Positions 1 to 9,787 of a stretch of DNA of 64,000 nt are shown here, piece after piece. This DNA comes from CAITWD01 sp963727285. GTDB lineage: Bacteria > Actinomycetota > Thermoleophilia > Miltoncostaeales > Miltoncostaeaceae. Position numbers and translations under genes: made by a program. Position 1 is the first letter of the stretch. Every line of letters starts with the position of its first letter. Location of the stretch: NCBI GenBank assembly GCA_963727285.1, contig CAVSFF010000012.1, forward strand, positions 62,001 through 126,000, given 5' to 3'. Under the pieces are notes generated by a model. It was not told where the DNA came from and made no database searches. It saw nothing but the letters and a program-made list of their open reading frames with translations.

Positions 1-1
1 C

Positions 2-627
2 CTGTCGCCAGCGGATACCCTGATCGACTACGTCGCCATCGCCGGGATCGTCTTTGTGATCAACGTGGTCCCGGCGTTCGCCCCGCCAACGTGGGCCGTG
101 CTGATCCTGCTTCGCCTCCAGACTGGCGTCCCGAGCGCAGCGATCGTCGTCCTCGGAGCGCTCGCGGCGGGACTGGGTCGTCTGACGCTCGCCATCGGCA
201 CGCGTCGGCTCCGCGGGCACCTCCCGGCGGGGACGGTCGACAACCTGGATGCCGGTCGCGAGCTACTGACATCCGGGCGAACCCAGGGGCTCGCGATTCT
301 CGGACTCTTCGCTGTCTCACCGGTCCCATCCGCGCAGTTGTTTGAGGCCGCGGGACTTCTGGACGTCCCACTCGTCCGCTTACCTTGGCGTTCTTCGCAG
401 GACGGATCGTCTCGTACTCGGTCTACGTTGGGCTCGCCAGCCTCGCGACGCACAGCTTTGCGACCCTGATTCGGCAGACGCTACTCAGCCCGTATGGGGT
501 GATTCTGCAGCTTGCCTCGATTGCCGGATTGGTCGCGCTTGCCCGGATCGATTGGCCCCGGCTCGCCGAGCGCATCGGCCATCACCACGGTCCGGACGCT
601 GCGTCGCGCCGCTCCCCAGATGCGTAG
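2..627 (+). CDS. Polytopic membrane protein, VTT/DedA-like, 5' partial and frameshifted
   Basis: The frame is open from base 2, so the start may lie outside the window. The first part (to about 380) is hydrophobic with a Gly/Pro-rich stretch (LFAVSPVPSAQLFEAAG) typical of SNARE-associated/VTT small membrane proteins. After about position 381 the protein continues in another frame as LAFFAGRIVSYSVYVG. One missing base near 375-385 would join the halves smoothly (VRLTLAFFAGRIV). The C-terminus ends with a short His-rich tail after another hydrophobic helix. The family call is by general resemblance only, and the substrate is unknown. The break could be a real mutation or a consensus error. Confidence 0.5.
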
Positions 628-1031
628 TCCACCGAGACGCACAGAGCTCTCGCGGCTCTCATCGGTCAGCACCGCACGCTGCTGGAGCGCCGCGACCCTC
701 GACGCCGGAGGTGCGACCGTGAGCCACGTCGTAGCCGCGCATGCCGTGAAGGTCCGCGCCGTTCGGGCAAGAGCCTCACACCGGGTCCCGCGCGACTGCG
801 GTCGGCGACTGCGATCGATGTCCACAGCGACACGGGTCTCGCTGCAGGCTCAAACTGGACGCGCACAGCACGATCGTCCGAGGCAACAATGTGGTCGCTC
901 CCCGGATTGGCCGTCGGTAGACGACCTGCCCCGGCCAGGGTCGTGAGATCGAGCGGGCGGAGGCAACTCCGGAGGCCTCATCCGGGGCACTCCCCTCGAC
1001 CCCCTCACGCACCCCTGGGAGGATTTCGACT
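628..1031. other. Intergenic, no gene seen
   Basis: About 400 bases without a convincing coding frame; open frames here have arginine-rich shadow composition. The only clear signal is the GGGAGGA ribosome binding site at the right end, 8 nt before the ABC ATPase start. Confidence 0.5.
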
Positions 1032-1940
1032 ATGACGGCGGCAATTTCTGCGCAAGACCTGACCAAGATCTATGGATCGTCGCGGGGGATCGACGGCGTC
1101 ACCGTTGAGGTGATGCCCGGTGAGATCTTTGGGTTCCTCGGGCCAAACGGTGCCGGAAAGACGACGACGATCCGCCTGCTGCTGGACTTCATTCGTCCTT
1201 CGAGCGGATCGATCAGCGTGTTCGGACTCGACGCCCACCGCCATGCCACGGAGATTCACCGACGGATCGGCTACCTGCCGGGTGACCTGCGACTGTACGA
1301 GCACATGTGCGGTCGGGATCTCCTGGCGTACTTTTCCGCTCTTCGCGGAACCCCGCGCCCACCCGACCAGAAGGCCCTGGTGGAGCGCCTCGACGTCGAA
1401 CTCACGCGCCCGATTCACACTCTCTCACGGGGAAACCGACAGAAGATCGGGCTCATTCAGGCGCTGATGAATCGTCCCGAGCTGATCGTGCTCGACGAGC
1501 CGACGTCTGGCCTTGATCCCCTCGTCCAGGACGAGGTCGCCGCAATTCTGCGGGAGGCCGTCGCCGACGGCCGGACGGTGTTTCTGTCCTCGCACGTCCT
1601 CCCGGAGGTCCAGCGGGTCGCCGACAGGGTCGCCGTCATCCGCAACGGCCGCTTGGCGCTCGTCGAGCGCGTTGAGATCCTGCGCGCAGCGGCGTCCACG
1701 CGCGTCGAGGTGACCTTCGCGTCCGACCAGGCGCCCGCGGTCTTCAACGACGTCGCCGGGGTCCACGTGATGTCAGCGCGCGGCCCGGTCGTGACACTCG
1801 GACTCGACGGCTCGATTGACCCGCTGATCAAGACGCTTGCCCGCTACGAGGTCTTGGCCCTCGATATCCATGAGGCGGACCTGGAGGACATGTTCCGGAA
1901 GCTCTACGTCGGGGATGACGATGACGTCGATACTGCGTAG
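1032..1940 (+). CDS. ABC transporter ATP-binding protein (ABC-2 type exporter)
   Basis: Cytoplasmic ATPase of an ABC-2 exporter, 302 aa. Walker A GPNGAGKTT is at residues 37-45, Walker B with D-loop (LIVLDEPTSGLD) at 151-162 and the H-loop SSHVL at 186-190. The signature motif is the LSRGNRQK variant (131-138) rather than LSGGQ, common in drug/antibiotic-type exporters of the CcmA group. Residues past about 215 form the C-terminal extension usual in this group. A GGGAGGA Shine-Dalgarno lies 8 nt before the ATG. The stop overlaps the start of the permease, so the two are co-translated and should form one complex. The substrate cannot be read from the sequence. Confidence 0.93.
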   Translation: MTAAISAQDLTKIYGSSRGIDGVTVEVMPGEIFGFLGPNGAGKTTTIRLLLDFIRPSSGSISVFGLDAHRHATEIHRRIGYLPGDLRLYEHMCGRDLLAYFSALRGTPRPPDQKALVERLDVELTRPIHTLSRGNRQKIGLIQALMNRPELIVLDEPTSGLDPLVQDEVAAILREAVADGRTVFLSSHVLPEVQRVADRVAVIRNGRLALVERVEILRAAASTRVEVTFASDQAPAVFNDVAGVHVMSARGPVVTLGLDGSIDPLIKTLARYEVLALDIHEADLEDMFRKLYVGDDDDVDTA

Positions 1941-2718
1941 AAGCCTCCGCGACAGTCGCCGGGCCTTCGTATGGTGGGCAATCGGCATCATCGCCTACGT
2001 GGTGCTGATCGCGGCGGTATGGCCGACGGTCCGGGACAATCCCGCGCTCAAGAAGTTGCACGAGACCTACCCGCAGGCGCTCAAGGCGTTCGTGAGTTTC
2101 GGGGGCGAGTTCGACTTCAGCACCGGAGCCGGATACCTCGGTGCGGAATTGTTCTCGCTGGTGGTACCGCTGCTGCTGTTGATCGCGGCCGTCGGCACTG
2201 GAGCTCGGGTCATCGCCGGCGAAGAAGAGGCCGGGACGCTCGACATCTTGCTCGCCAACCCGATCACCCGCACGCGCCTCGCACTCGCGAAGCTCGCGGT
2301 CGTGGGTGTTGAGGTCGCGTTCCTGGCGACCATGCTGTGGATCGCCCTGTGGGCCAGCGCAGCCGCCTTCGATCTTGGTGTCTCCGGCATCCATCTGTTG
2401 GCGGCCGTGGCGGGTGCCGCATTGCTCGCACTGGCGTTTGGTGCGATGGCCACGACTGTCGGCGCGGCCACTGGGCGGCGCTCGATTGCCATCACGAGTT
2501 GCGCGGCGATCGCGCTCGCCAGCTACCTGATCAATGCGCTCTCCCCGCTTGTTGGCGCCATCGACCGCCTTCGATGGTTGTCACCCTGGTACCACTACGC
2601 GACGGCGGATCCGCTACGACACGGACTGGATCTGGGGCACGCACTTGTGCTCGCGGCGATCACGATCGCCCTCGCGGTTGCCCTTCCGATTCTCTTCGAG
2701 CGACGCGACCTGAGGTAG
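1921..2718 (+). CDS. ABC-2 type transporter permease
   Basis: Integral membrane partner of the ATPase just upstream, about 265 aa, with a basic N-terminus followed by about six hydrophobic segments. The GEEEAGTLDILLANPITR stretch after the second helix is the typical cytoplasmic coupling region of ABC-2 permeases. ATG 1921 is chosen because GGGGA lies 6 nt upstream; an in-frame ATG at 1915 is possible. It overlaps the ATPase gene by 20 nt. No accessory binding protein is nearby, which fits an exporter. Confidence 0.88.
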   Translation: MTSILRRSLRDSRRAFVWWAIGIIAYVVLIAAVWPTVRDNPALKKLHETYPQALKAFVSFGGEFDFSTGAGYLGAELFSLVVPLLLLIAAVGTGARVIAGEEEAGTLDILLANPITRTRLALAKLAVVGVEVAFLATMLWIALWASAAAFDLGVSGIHLLAAVAGAALLALAFGAMATTVGAATGRRSIAITSCAAIALASYLINALSPLVGAIDRLRWLSPWYHYATADPLRHGLDLGHALVLAAITIALAVALPILFERRDLR

Positions 2719-2836
2719 TCGACGGCTCGCGGGCGGGTTGCGTGCGCGCGGCCACCGCTCACCCAAAGAGACGCCATCGAGGGGGACATGAGCCCACCAA
2801 CACGGCCATCGCCCGCCCTGCGCCGGACTGCACGCG

Positions 2837-4708
2837 TTAGGACCCCATCCCTCGATGACGGGTCGTGCCGCTGAGAGCCCTCAGCGCGTTGAGAATCACT
2901 GCCACGTCAATCGCCTCCTGCACGAGGGCGCCATAGACCGGCTTCAGCAGACCTGCGGCGGCCACCATCATCGCGGCCCCGCTCAGTCCCATCCCCACGA
3001 AGACGCTCTCGCGGGCGATCAGAAGCGAACGTCGGCCGATCTCGACCGCATCGCCCACGCGATCGATCCGGTCGACGGTGATGACTGCATCAGCGGTTTC
3101 CGCCGCGATCGTCGCCCCGGCGACGCCGAGTGCGATTCCGCAGTCAGCGATCGCCAGGGCCGGGGCGTCGTTGATGCCGTCTCCCACCATGACCACGGGC
3201 CCAAGCTCCGGTGATGCGCGGATCCCGCGAACCACATCGAGCTTGTCCTCGGGCGACTGATCGGCATACGTCGCGTCGAGACCAAGGTCAGCACCAACGC
3301 GATCGGCGGTCTCTCGGTGATCGCCTGAGACCATCGCGATCCGGCGGATTCCGGCACGACGGAGCCGGGCGACCAGCCCGGCGGCGTCGGGACGAACTGG
3401 GTCCGACATCAGAAGCCGCCCGGCAAGGTCGGGGCCGAACCACACGGGCACGGCCATCTGCCCCGGAGCCATGCCGACACGCGGCGCCGGTGTTCCGTCG
3501 GGCGACGCACCAACCGAGACTGACACGCCGTTGACGACCCCGCGTACCCCGCGGCCCGGAAGTTCGATGACGTCGGTGGCCTGGGCGAGTTCGATCCCGG
3601 AGGACCGCGCCTCGCGGACGATCGCAATCGCGGTCACGTGCACCGAGTACTGCTCGACCGACGCCGCCCGCGCCAGCAGGATTCCGGGATCAATTCCGAC
3701 TGCCGGGGCGAGGCGATCGACGGCGACCGCGCCTTGGGTCAGTGTCCCGGTCTTGTCGAACAACACGGTGCGCGCGCGGCCGAGCTGCTCGATCACACCA
3801 CCGCCCTTGACGATGATCCCCGCGCGAGCCGCCCGCGCGACGCCGGAGATCAGCGCGATCGGTGCGGCCAAGATGAGCGGGCACGGGGTCGCGACAACGA
3901 GCACCGCCACCGCCCGGACCGGGTCGCCCGAGATCGCCCAGGCGCCGCCGGCGACGACTGCCGTGAACGGCAGCATCCAGATGGCCACGCGGTCTGCCAT
4001 CCGGACAAACGGAGCCCGTTGCTGCTCGGCGGCTTGGACGAGCCGCACAATGCCCGAGTAGGTGCTGTCGGCAGCCGATCGCACGGCGACCATCTCGAAC
4101 GAGTCCCCCGCATTCGCGCAGCCGCTCAACACATCCTCGCCGCCGGCAACGACGACGGGCAGCGGCTCACCCGTCAACGCAGACTGGTCGAGGACCGCAT
4201 GCCCCGAGATCAGGGCACCGTCAACCGGTGCAATCTCTCCTGCGCGAACCATGACCGCGTCGCCGGGCCGTACCTCGCCGACCGGAACTTCCACGACCGC
4301 GTCGGATCGCCGGACGAGCGCAACTCGCGGCGCTCGTTGAACCAGACGCGTCAACTCCCGGCGGGCACGATGGCCCGCCGCATCCTCAAGGGCGTTGCCG
4401 CCGGCGAGCATGATCGCGATGACAACTCCCGCCAGGTACTCACCGACGGCCAAGGCGCCGATCATTGCCGCGAGGGCAATCAGGTCGACGCCGACATCGC
4501 CGCGCAACAGCGCACGGACAACAGAAACCGTCAACGGGAGCAGCACAATCGCGACACCGACCGCCCACGTGGCGTCCGCCACGGCTGCGTATCCGAGCGC
4601 CCATGCGAGTATGCCGACGACGAGCGCCCCGACGGATACGACGACCGGAACGTAGATGCGCCTCCGCCCCGTGCCGCGGACGGCTCCCCCGGTCATCCCC
4701 GCCGCCAT
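2837..4708 (-). CDS. Heavy-metal P1B-type ATPase with TPC transmembrane motif
   Basis: Metal-transporting P-type ATPase of 623 aa. Visible motifs are TGE (179-181, actuator domain), DKTGT with the phosphorylated Asp (318-322) and GDGIND (509-514). The transmembrane metal motif is TPCP (274-277) instead of CPC; in the published P1B classification TPC marks a separate subgroup with uncertain metal specificity. The soluble HP locus of most P1B pumps reads HV here (SVHVTA, about 355-360). There is no N-terminal CxxC metal-binding domain, only a short basic leader. The gene stands alone, and no metal regulator or chaperone is adjacent. Family membership is sure; the transported ion is not. Confidence 0.9.
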   Translation of the reverse strand: MAAGMTGGAVRGTGRRRIYVPVVVSVGALVVGILAWALGYAAVADATWAVGVAIVLLPLTVSVVRALLRGDVGVDLIALAAMIGALAVGEYLAGVVIAIMLAGGNALEDAAGHRARRELTRLVQRAPRVALVRRSDAVVEVPVGEVRPGDAVMVRAGEIAPVDGALISGHAVLDQSALTGEPLPVVVAGGEDVLSGCANAGDSFEMVAVRSAADSTYSGIVRLVQAAEQQRAPFVRMADRVAIWMLPFTAVVAGGAWAISGDPVRAVAVLVVATPCPLILAAPIALISGVARAARAGIIVKGGGVIEQLGRARTVLFDKTGTLTQGAVAVDRLAPAVGIDPGILLARAASVEQYSVHVTAIAIVREARSSGIELAQATDVIELPGRGVRGVVNGVSVSVGASPDGTPAPRVGMAPGQMAVPVWFGPDLAGRLLMSDPVRPDAAGLVARLRRAGIRRIAMVSGDHRETADRVGADLGLDATYADQSPEDKLDVVRGIRASPELGPVVMVGDGINDAPALAIADCGIALGVAGATIAAETADAVITVDRIDRVGDAVEIGRRSLLIARESVFVGMGLSGAAMMVAAAGLLKPVYGALVQEAIDVAVILNALRALSGTTRHRGMGS

Positions 4709-5369
4709 GGCACTGGGCGACGGGAGCGAGCACCAAGAGACACGAACCGGTCAAGGTCGAGTGGCGGCGAGCGTCATCAGCCGACTCCGCTCAACCGAAA
4801 GCGGGACGACCGGCCCGACACAGCGGGTCGCCGCACTCGCCCCACCCCGCCGGTCTCGATCACCCGGTGCTGTCGGTACGTGGCCCCGGGGTCGCTAACT
4901 CCCCGGCCCGCCAACTCTGCGTCGCGGACGACGGCTGTCACCCTTTGCGGAAGGCCGATCGCGTCGGATTGGGGTGCCGCCGAGGCGTCTACTGGGGCTT
5001 CCGACATGGCCAAACGCTAGTGGCCGAGACGGACGATTCCGCGCGGAAGGCCCGGCGTGTGGCGCCAGAGTCAATGTGCTGACGAGGCCGCCTTCTGCCA
5101 TTCACTCGGCCTCATCGCTCACCGAGGCTCGCGCCCCTTGGAGAATCCCGGGCCCGAGATGCGGCGAAATCTGATCCCGGCCTCGATTCGGGCGCGAAGC
5201 GACTGATCCGCCGAACGGCCGGGAGTCTGGTCATGCTTGACTGTGCCGGGTACCCGCCGTGCTGGACATCGCGGAAGATTCGGCCGTGGTCGACCACCGC
5301 TCGGCGGCCCGACCCTCAGATCGTGCGCTCGACTCGTCCCCCTTGAATACCTGATGGAGGTCCTCAGCG
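4709..5369. other. Long intergenic region, at most one doubtful small ORF
   Basis: About 660 bases between the P-type ATPase start and the Rieske-TPP gene. A minus-strand frame from ATG 5007 to 4777 (76 aa, no recognisable domain, no clear Shine-Dalgarno) is possible but unsupported. The right end has GGAGG 11 nt before the ATG at 5370. Confidence 0.35.
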
Positions 5370-7299
5370 ATGACGTGGCGCAGGGTCGCCGACCGCGATG
5401 TGATCGAGGACGGCCGTGTCACGACGGTGACCGTCGGTCGCCGGACGCTGGCGCTGACCCGAGTCGGCGGGACGTACGGTGCACTCGACAATCGGTGCCC
5501 GCACCAGGGCGGACCCCTCGGAGAGGGGTCGATCGAAGGCGGGATGCTGCGCTGCCCGTGGCACGGTTACGACTACGACCCGCTGACAGGCAACCCGCCA
5601 CCACCGTTTACCGATGCACCGACATGCTTTCCGACCGAAGTGCGTGACGACGGAGTCTGGGTCGACCTCCCCGATATGCCGGTGCACGAGCGCACGGTCA
5701 GCGATGTGGTCGTCGAGTCGCTGATCGCCTGGGGCGTGACCCATGTCTTTGGCATGGTCGGCCACTCCAACCTCGGCCTCGCCGACGCGATGCGCCGCGC
5801 TGAGGCCCGCGGCGAACTGACCTTCATCGGCATCCGCCACGAGGGTGCGGCAGCGTTCGCCGCGTCGGCCTACGGAAAGCTGACCGGGCGTCCGGCGGCG
5901 TGCGTCGGCATCGCCGGACCGGGGTCCACGAACCTGTTGACCGGGCTCTATGACGCCAAGCAGGACCGAGCCCCGGTCATCGCCCTGTCGGGTCAGGTGC
6001 CGTCGAGGGTCCTCGGTCGCGGCGCCTTCCAGGACCTCAATCTTCAAGCCGCATTCGGAGATGTCGCCGTCTCGACCCAGACGCTGCATTCCGGCTCGAA
6101 CCACGCCGAACTTGTGGCGCTCGCGGTCAAGCACGCGATTGACGCACGAGGGGTCGCGCACCTGATCTTCCCCGACGAGGTCCAGGATCAGGTCGTCGGC
6201 AACGCGCCTGAGGCATCGCGCCCGCAGGGCGCGCCTCGCCGACCGCGGTGCGATCCCGTCACCGGCCTCGGTCGCACACGCGCTCGAGATGATTCGGGGC
6301 GCCCGTCGACCGGTCGTCATCGTCGGTCACGGCGCCCACGGTGCCATGGAGGACGTCATCGGGCTGGCGGCCACCCTCGGCGCGCCAGTGCTCACCACGT
6401 TCAAGGCCAAGGGCCTGATCCCGGACAGCCACCCGCTGGCGGGCGGCGTGCTCGGGCGCAGCGGGACACCGGTCGCCTCGTGGCTGATGAACGAGTCGGA
6501 CTTGCTCATCGTCGTCGGGGCGTCGTTTGCCAATCACACCGGTATCGCCGAGTACAAGCCGATCATCCAGATCGACGACGATCCGGCGTCGATCGGACGA
6601 TTCCACCCCGTGACCTGTTCGCTGCTCGGCGGAGCCCGGCCCGCGCTCGAGATCATTGGGCAGCAATTGGGCGCCCACCAGACGGTCGATCAGCGCCCGG
6701 ACGTGGCGGAACGGTGGGCGATCTGGCGTGCCGAGAAGGCGCGCCGCATACTGGACGACCGCGGCCACGGCATCAATTCGGCGGTGGTGTTCGACGCCCT
6801 GAGCCGGCATTGCCCGACGGACGCCACGATCTGCGTGGACGTCGGCAACAACACCTATTCGTTCGGCCGCTACTTCGAGGCCCGGGGGCAGCGCGTCGCC
6901 ATGTCCGGCTACCTTGGCTCGATCGGCTTCGGATACCCCGCGGCAATGGGGGCGTGGGCCGCCGCGCCGTCCGGACCCGTGGTCGCGGTCACCGGCGACG
7001 GCGGCTTCGGGCAGTACCTGGCCGAGGTCACCACGGCCGTCAAGTACGGCATCCCGATTCGCCACGTGCTGCTCGTCAACGGCGCGCTCGGAAAGATCAC
7101 CAAGGAGCAGCGCTCAGGCGCATACGACGTCTGGCAGACCTCACTGCACAATCCCGATTTCGCCGCATTCGCCGAGTTGTGCGGTGCCACGGGGATTCGC
7201 GTCGACCGCCCCGACGAGCTCGAGGCGGCCTTCACGCGAGCCTTCGCTGTCGCCGGGCCGGTGACCGTGGCGATCACATGCGATGCGGAATTGATCTGA
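5370..7299 (+). CDS. Rieske [2Fe-2S] domain fused to thiamine-diphosphate-dependent enzyme (frameshifted)
   Basis: Composite protein of about 642 aa. Residues 1-105 are a Rieske ferredoxin-type domain with ligand pairs C43-x-H45 and C62-x2-H65 (RCPHQGG, RCPWHG). Residues from about 107 form a complete acetolactate synthase/pyruvate oxidase-type enzyme. It has catalytic Glu158 in RHEGAAAF, a central domain (RRPVVIVGHGAHG) and the C-terminal TPP motif GDGGF followed by NGALGK. The frame changes near 6230: one extra base in CGCGCCTC separates the halves, and removing it gives a continuous protein (GALADRGAIP). The reaction is unknown. The Rieske centre may pass electrons to or from the TPP carbanion, as ferredoxin does for 2-oxoacid oxidoreductases, but this is inference. 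Confidence 0.85.
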
Positions 7300-7383
7300 C
7301 GCCCATGGGCCGGGCTTCAGCAACGGCGCCGGTGGGATGCGTGAGGCGCCCCTCGGACGAGTGGAACCGTCGTTCTCCGCGAC

Positions 7384-7668
7384 TCACACGGTGCGTCTCA
7401 GGGCGACACTGAACCGCTGTACCGTGGCGCGGCGGCCCGGAATGTCTTCGGCCGGCATGGCGTTCAGCGTCGCGTCGCCCTGGGCGTAGGCCTCCTCCGT
7501 CGCGAAGAACAGCACCACCACGGCCCGCTGGGCGTCCGCGTCGTGCAGCAGCAGAATCTCCGTTGCGGGCAGGCCGTCGGGCGGCGGGCCCGCGCCGATT
7601 TCGCGCTTGAGTTGCTCGATCCGCTCCGCCGACACGTTCTCGAACGACACAACCCGGGCGAGCCCCAT
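7384..7668 (-). CDS. Small conserved protein, dimeric alpha-beta barrel-like
   Basis: A 94-aa soluble protein (MGLARVVSFENVSAERIEQL start). ATG 7668 is preceded by GGAGG at good spacing. The beta-alpha-beta pattern (RVVSFE, helix, EILLLHD, VVLFFATEEAY) and the length resemble antibiotic-biosynthesis-monooxygenase-like dimeric barrels. No catalytic residues can be assigned. The gene converges on the Rieske-TPP gene with an 84-nt gap. Function unknown. Confidence 0.7.
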   Translation of the reverse strand: MGLARVVSFENVSAERIEQLKREIGAGPPPDGLPATEILLLHDADAQRAVVVLFFATEEAYAQGDATLNAMPAEDIPGRRATVQRFSVALRRTV

Positions 7669-8010
7669 AGGTCTGCCTCCTCCCACGAGTTGGACCGAGC
7701 GCCGTCCGGCAGTGCTGGGTGCCCGGCAAGCTTCGATCTCTCGGTGCGAATATATCCCCGCCTGGCTGTCCTGGCATGGTGCGTCTGCCGCACTGTGCAA
7801 TGAACCGTCGGCGGCGGCGTGGGCGGGATGCGATCGGACTCCGTCGACGCGCGAGTCCAACACACACGCCCGTGGATCGACCCGCGCGATCGGTCGTTGA
7901 CCGAGAGTGCGCTCGAGAGGCCCCCGGGCCGAGCAGCGCCGGGTCGGAACGTGGCAGACTAGGCGCATGGATGCTCCCCCGACATCCCTGAACGGTAGGC
8001 GTGGGCTGAC
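7669..8010. other. Divergent intergenic region
   Basis: About 340 bases between the divergent barrel protein and the DUF2652 gene. It holds the GGAGG ribosome site of the left gene. An alternative start ATG at 7967 for the right gene has CAGACT six nt upstream, which could be a leaderless promoter box. From there the frame hits TGA at 8012 unless a base is missing. No other structure seen. Confidence 0.4.
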
Positions 8011-8645
8011 GTGACGGAATTCCGCCCCCCACCCCGGCCAGCGGTCCACTCGTCCTGGCCGACATCACCGGCTATACCTCGTTCCTGCGTGATGTGGCGA
8101 ATGCGCATCCGGACGCCTTCACCGACGGAGCGGTCCCGACCGCCTACGCGCTCATCTCGAGCCTCCTCGACGGGATCATCCAGCGCCTGACGCCGCCGTT
8201 CACCCTGTCGAAGCTTGAGGGGGACGCGGTGTTCGCGTTCGCCGAAGAGGGCGACGATGTTCCGACCGGACGCGCGCTCCTGGAGTGCATGGTGGCGTGC
8301 TATGCAAGTTTTCGGGAGACCGTCACGCAGGCCCGAGCCGCGACGCTGTGCACCTGCGGCGTCTGCTCGCGGGACAATCTCGATCTGAAGATCGTCCTCC
8401 ACGCGGGCCCGTTCGTGATGCAGTCGATCGGCGGCGGGCGGGAATTGAGCGGGCCGGAGGTGGTGATGGCGCACCGCCTCCTCAAGTCGGAGGCGGGGAC
8501 CCAGGTCGGCACTCGCGGCTATGCGCTGATCACCGACGTCGCCGCCGGCCGGTTCGGCATCCCGACCGACGGTGCGACACCGTTTGTCGAGACGTTTGAG
8601 CACTACCCGCCGATCGACCTGCACGTGTTCCCGCTGGCGGCGTGA
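8011..8645 (+). CDS. DUF2652 adenylate/guanylate cyclase-like protein (homopolymer frameshift)
   Basis: About 211 aa. Near the N-terminus LVLADITGYTSFL is the hallmark of nucleotide-cyclase-fold proteins, here with the DUF2652 layout (KLEGDAVFAF, then a Cys pair CTCGVC, then LKIVLHAGP). The ADITGYT and EGDAVFAF motifs carry the metal-ligand acidic positions of class III cyclases, but whether it makes a cyclic nucleotide is unknown. The conserved frame has no start codon after TGA 8007. GTG 8011 lies in another frame and joins if the C run at 8025-8030 had seven instead of six C. Translation is coupled by GTGA overlap to the next gene. Confidence 0.75.
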
Positions 8646-9559
8646 CGATGGCCGGGCGGCGCACGAGATCCGTCCCGATGGCGGCCCTGTGGGCCGCCGG
8701 CGTGATCGCCGCCGCTACTGGTGTCGGCAGCGCGATGGCCGCCGCAGTACCGACGCCTGGCACGCATGCTCCGACGACCACCGCGACCGCGTTCTACGGC
8801 TTCTCGCAGCCGTACGCCGGGAACCCGCGCTTCGTGGCCATGGCGCCGCGCGAGGTCAAGCGGTCAACGCAACTCAACGCGCCCCTCGGGCAAACGCTGG
8901 CCGACCGGATCGCCCGCGACATCGGCCTTCGCAAGACGCGCGTCTTCACTGCGCACCAATACGCCGAGTTCATCGCCGGCAAGGGCATCGGCGGCAAGCT
9001 CTCCGCGGCACGGCTCGTCGACGCCAGCGTCAGGATCCTGACCAACACCGTCGGCCGTCCCGCCTACTCCATCGTCAACGGCCATCTGACCCCCACCGTG
9101 CTCGCGAGCTACGGACTGTGGGTGAACCGTGCCGGGCAGCTTGAGAGCCCGGCGAACACGAACGCGCCGACGCGCAAGATCAACAAGCTCCTCGTTCCCG
9201 GTGGCTACCTGGGCACGTGGTGCCGAGCCAACGGCGCGGAGACGTCGCTCCGCCAGCTCTACCGCTCGGCGTACACGACCGAGGTCGCCTTCGGCAATCG
9301 CTCACAGCACATCGCAGATGCGGCGCAACTGGTTCCCAATAGGAAGGGAGCCCAGACCGTCGAGACCGGGATGTCGATGGCGCCGTCGATCTGGATGGTC
9401 AACTTCGCGCTGATCTACACCCTCAATCCGAAGCTTGCCGCCGACATGCCGGCCAAGTGGACATCGATTCCCGCGCCCGTGGCGACCGCGTTGCACGCGA
9501 GCCACGGCGGACGGGTTCCGTATGCCGACTGGGCGTCCTACTTCACGGCTCGCCCGTAG
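8642..9559 (+). CDS. Secreted protein of unknown function
   Basis: A 305-aa protein with an export signal: a basic N-terminus (GRRTRSVP), a hydrophobic Ala-rich core to about residue 34, then a Thr/Pro linker. The mature part has no domain I recognise; notable stretches are GFSQPYAGNPRF, VPGGYLGTWCRANGAE and SMAPSIWMVNFALIY. Start GTG 8642 overlaps the DUF2652 stop (GTGA), so both proteins are probably made together. A stem-loop lies 90 nt after the stop. Possible cell-wall or exported factor; the function should not be guessed further. Confidence 0.75.
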   Translation: MTMAGRRTRSVPMAALWAAGVIAAATGVGSAMAAAVPTPGTHAPTTTATAFYGFSQPYAGNPRFVAMAPREVKRSTQLNAPLGQTLADRIARDIGLRKTRVFTAHQYAEFIAGKGIGGKLSAARLVDASVRILTNTVGRPAYSIVNGHLTPTVLASYGLWVNRAGQLESPANTNAPTRKINKLLVPGGYLGTWCRANGAETSLRQLYRSAYTTEVAFGNRSQHIADAAQLVPNRKGAQTVETGMSMAPSIWMVNFALIYTLNPKLAADMPAKWTSIPAPVATALHASHGGRVPYADWASYFTARP

Positions 9560-9646
9560 GACCCGATGCGCCTGGGCATCGATCACTGGTGCGTCCGCCG
9601 GTTTGGGTTGGTGAGGTCCCGCCACCGACGGTGACGCGCACGTGCC

Positions 9647-9678
9647 GCCGGCACTCCGCGAACTCGCGAAGTGCCGGC
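9647..9678. terminator. Bidirectional terminator hairpin
   Basis: Stem of 14 bp with one mismatch (9647-9660 with 9665-9678) and a 4-nt AACT loop, between two convergent genes. No U-tract, as usual in high-GC actinobacteria. Confidence 0.6.
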
Positions 9679-9787
9679 AAACGGCTGTCCGTTCCGGCGT
9701 GAGCCCGTCCATTCGCGGGTGTCGAACGGGTCACCGTGAGGGCACCGGGGGCCCGATCGGCGGCATGCGGACCCGGTTGGTCTGGCC

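Noticed and set aside
512..946. Overlapping plus-strand frames between the membrane protein and the ABC operon
   Set aside because: No start with a ribosome site, arginine-rich composition and no motif.
3638..5020. A 460-codon plus-strand open frame
   Set aside because: Mostly antisense to the P-type ATPase; Arg/Asp/His-rich shadow composition.
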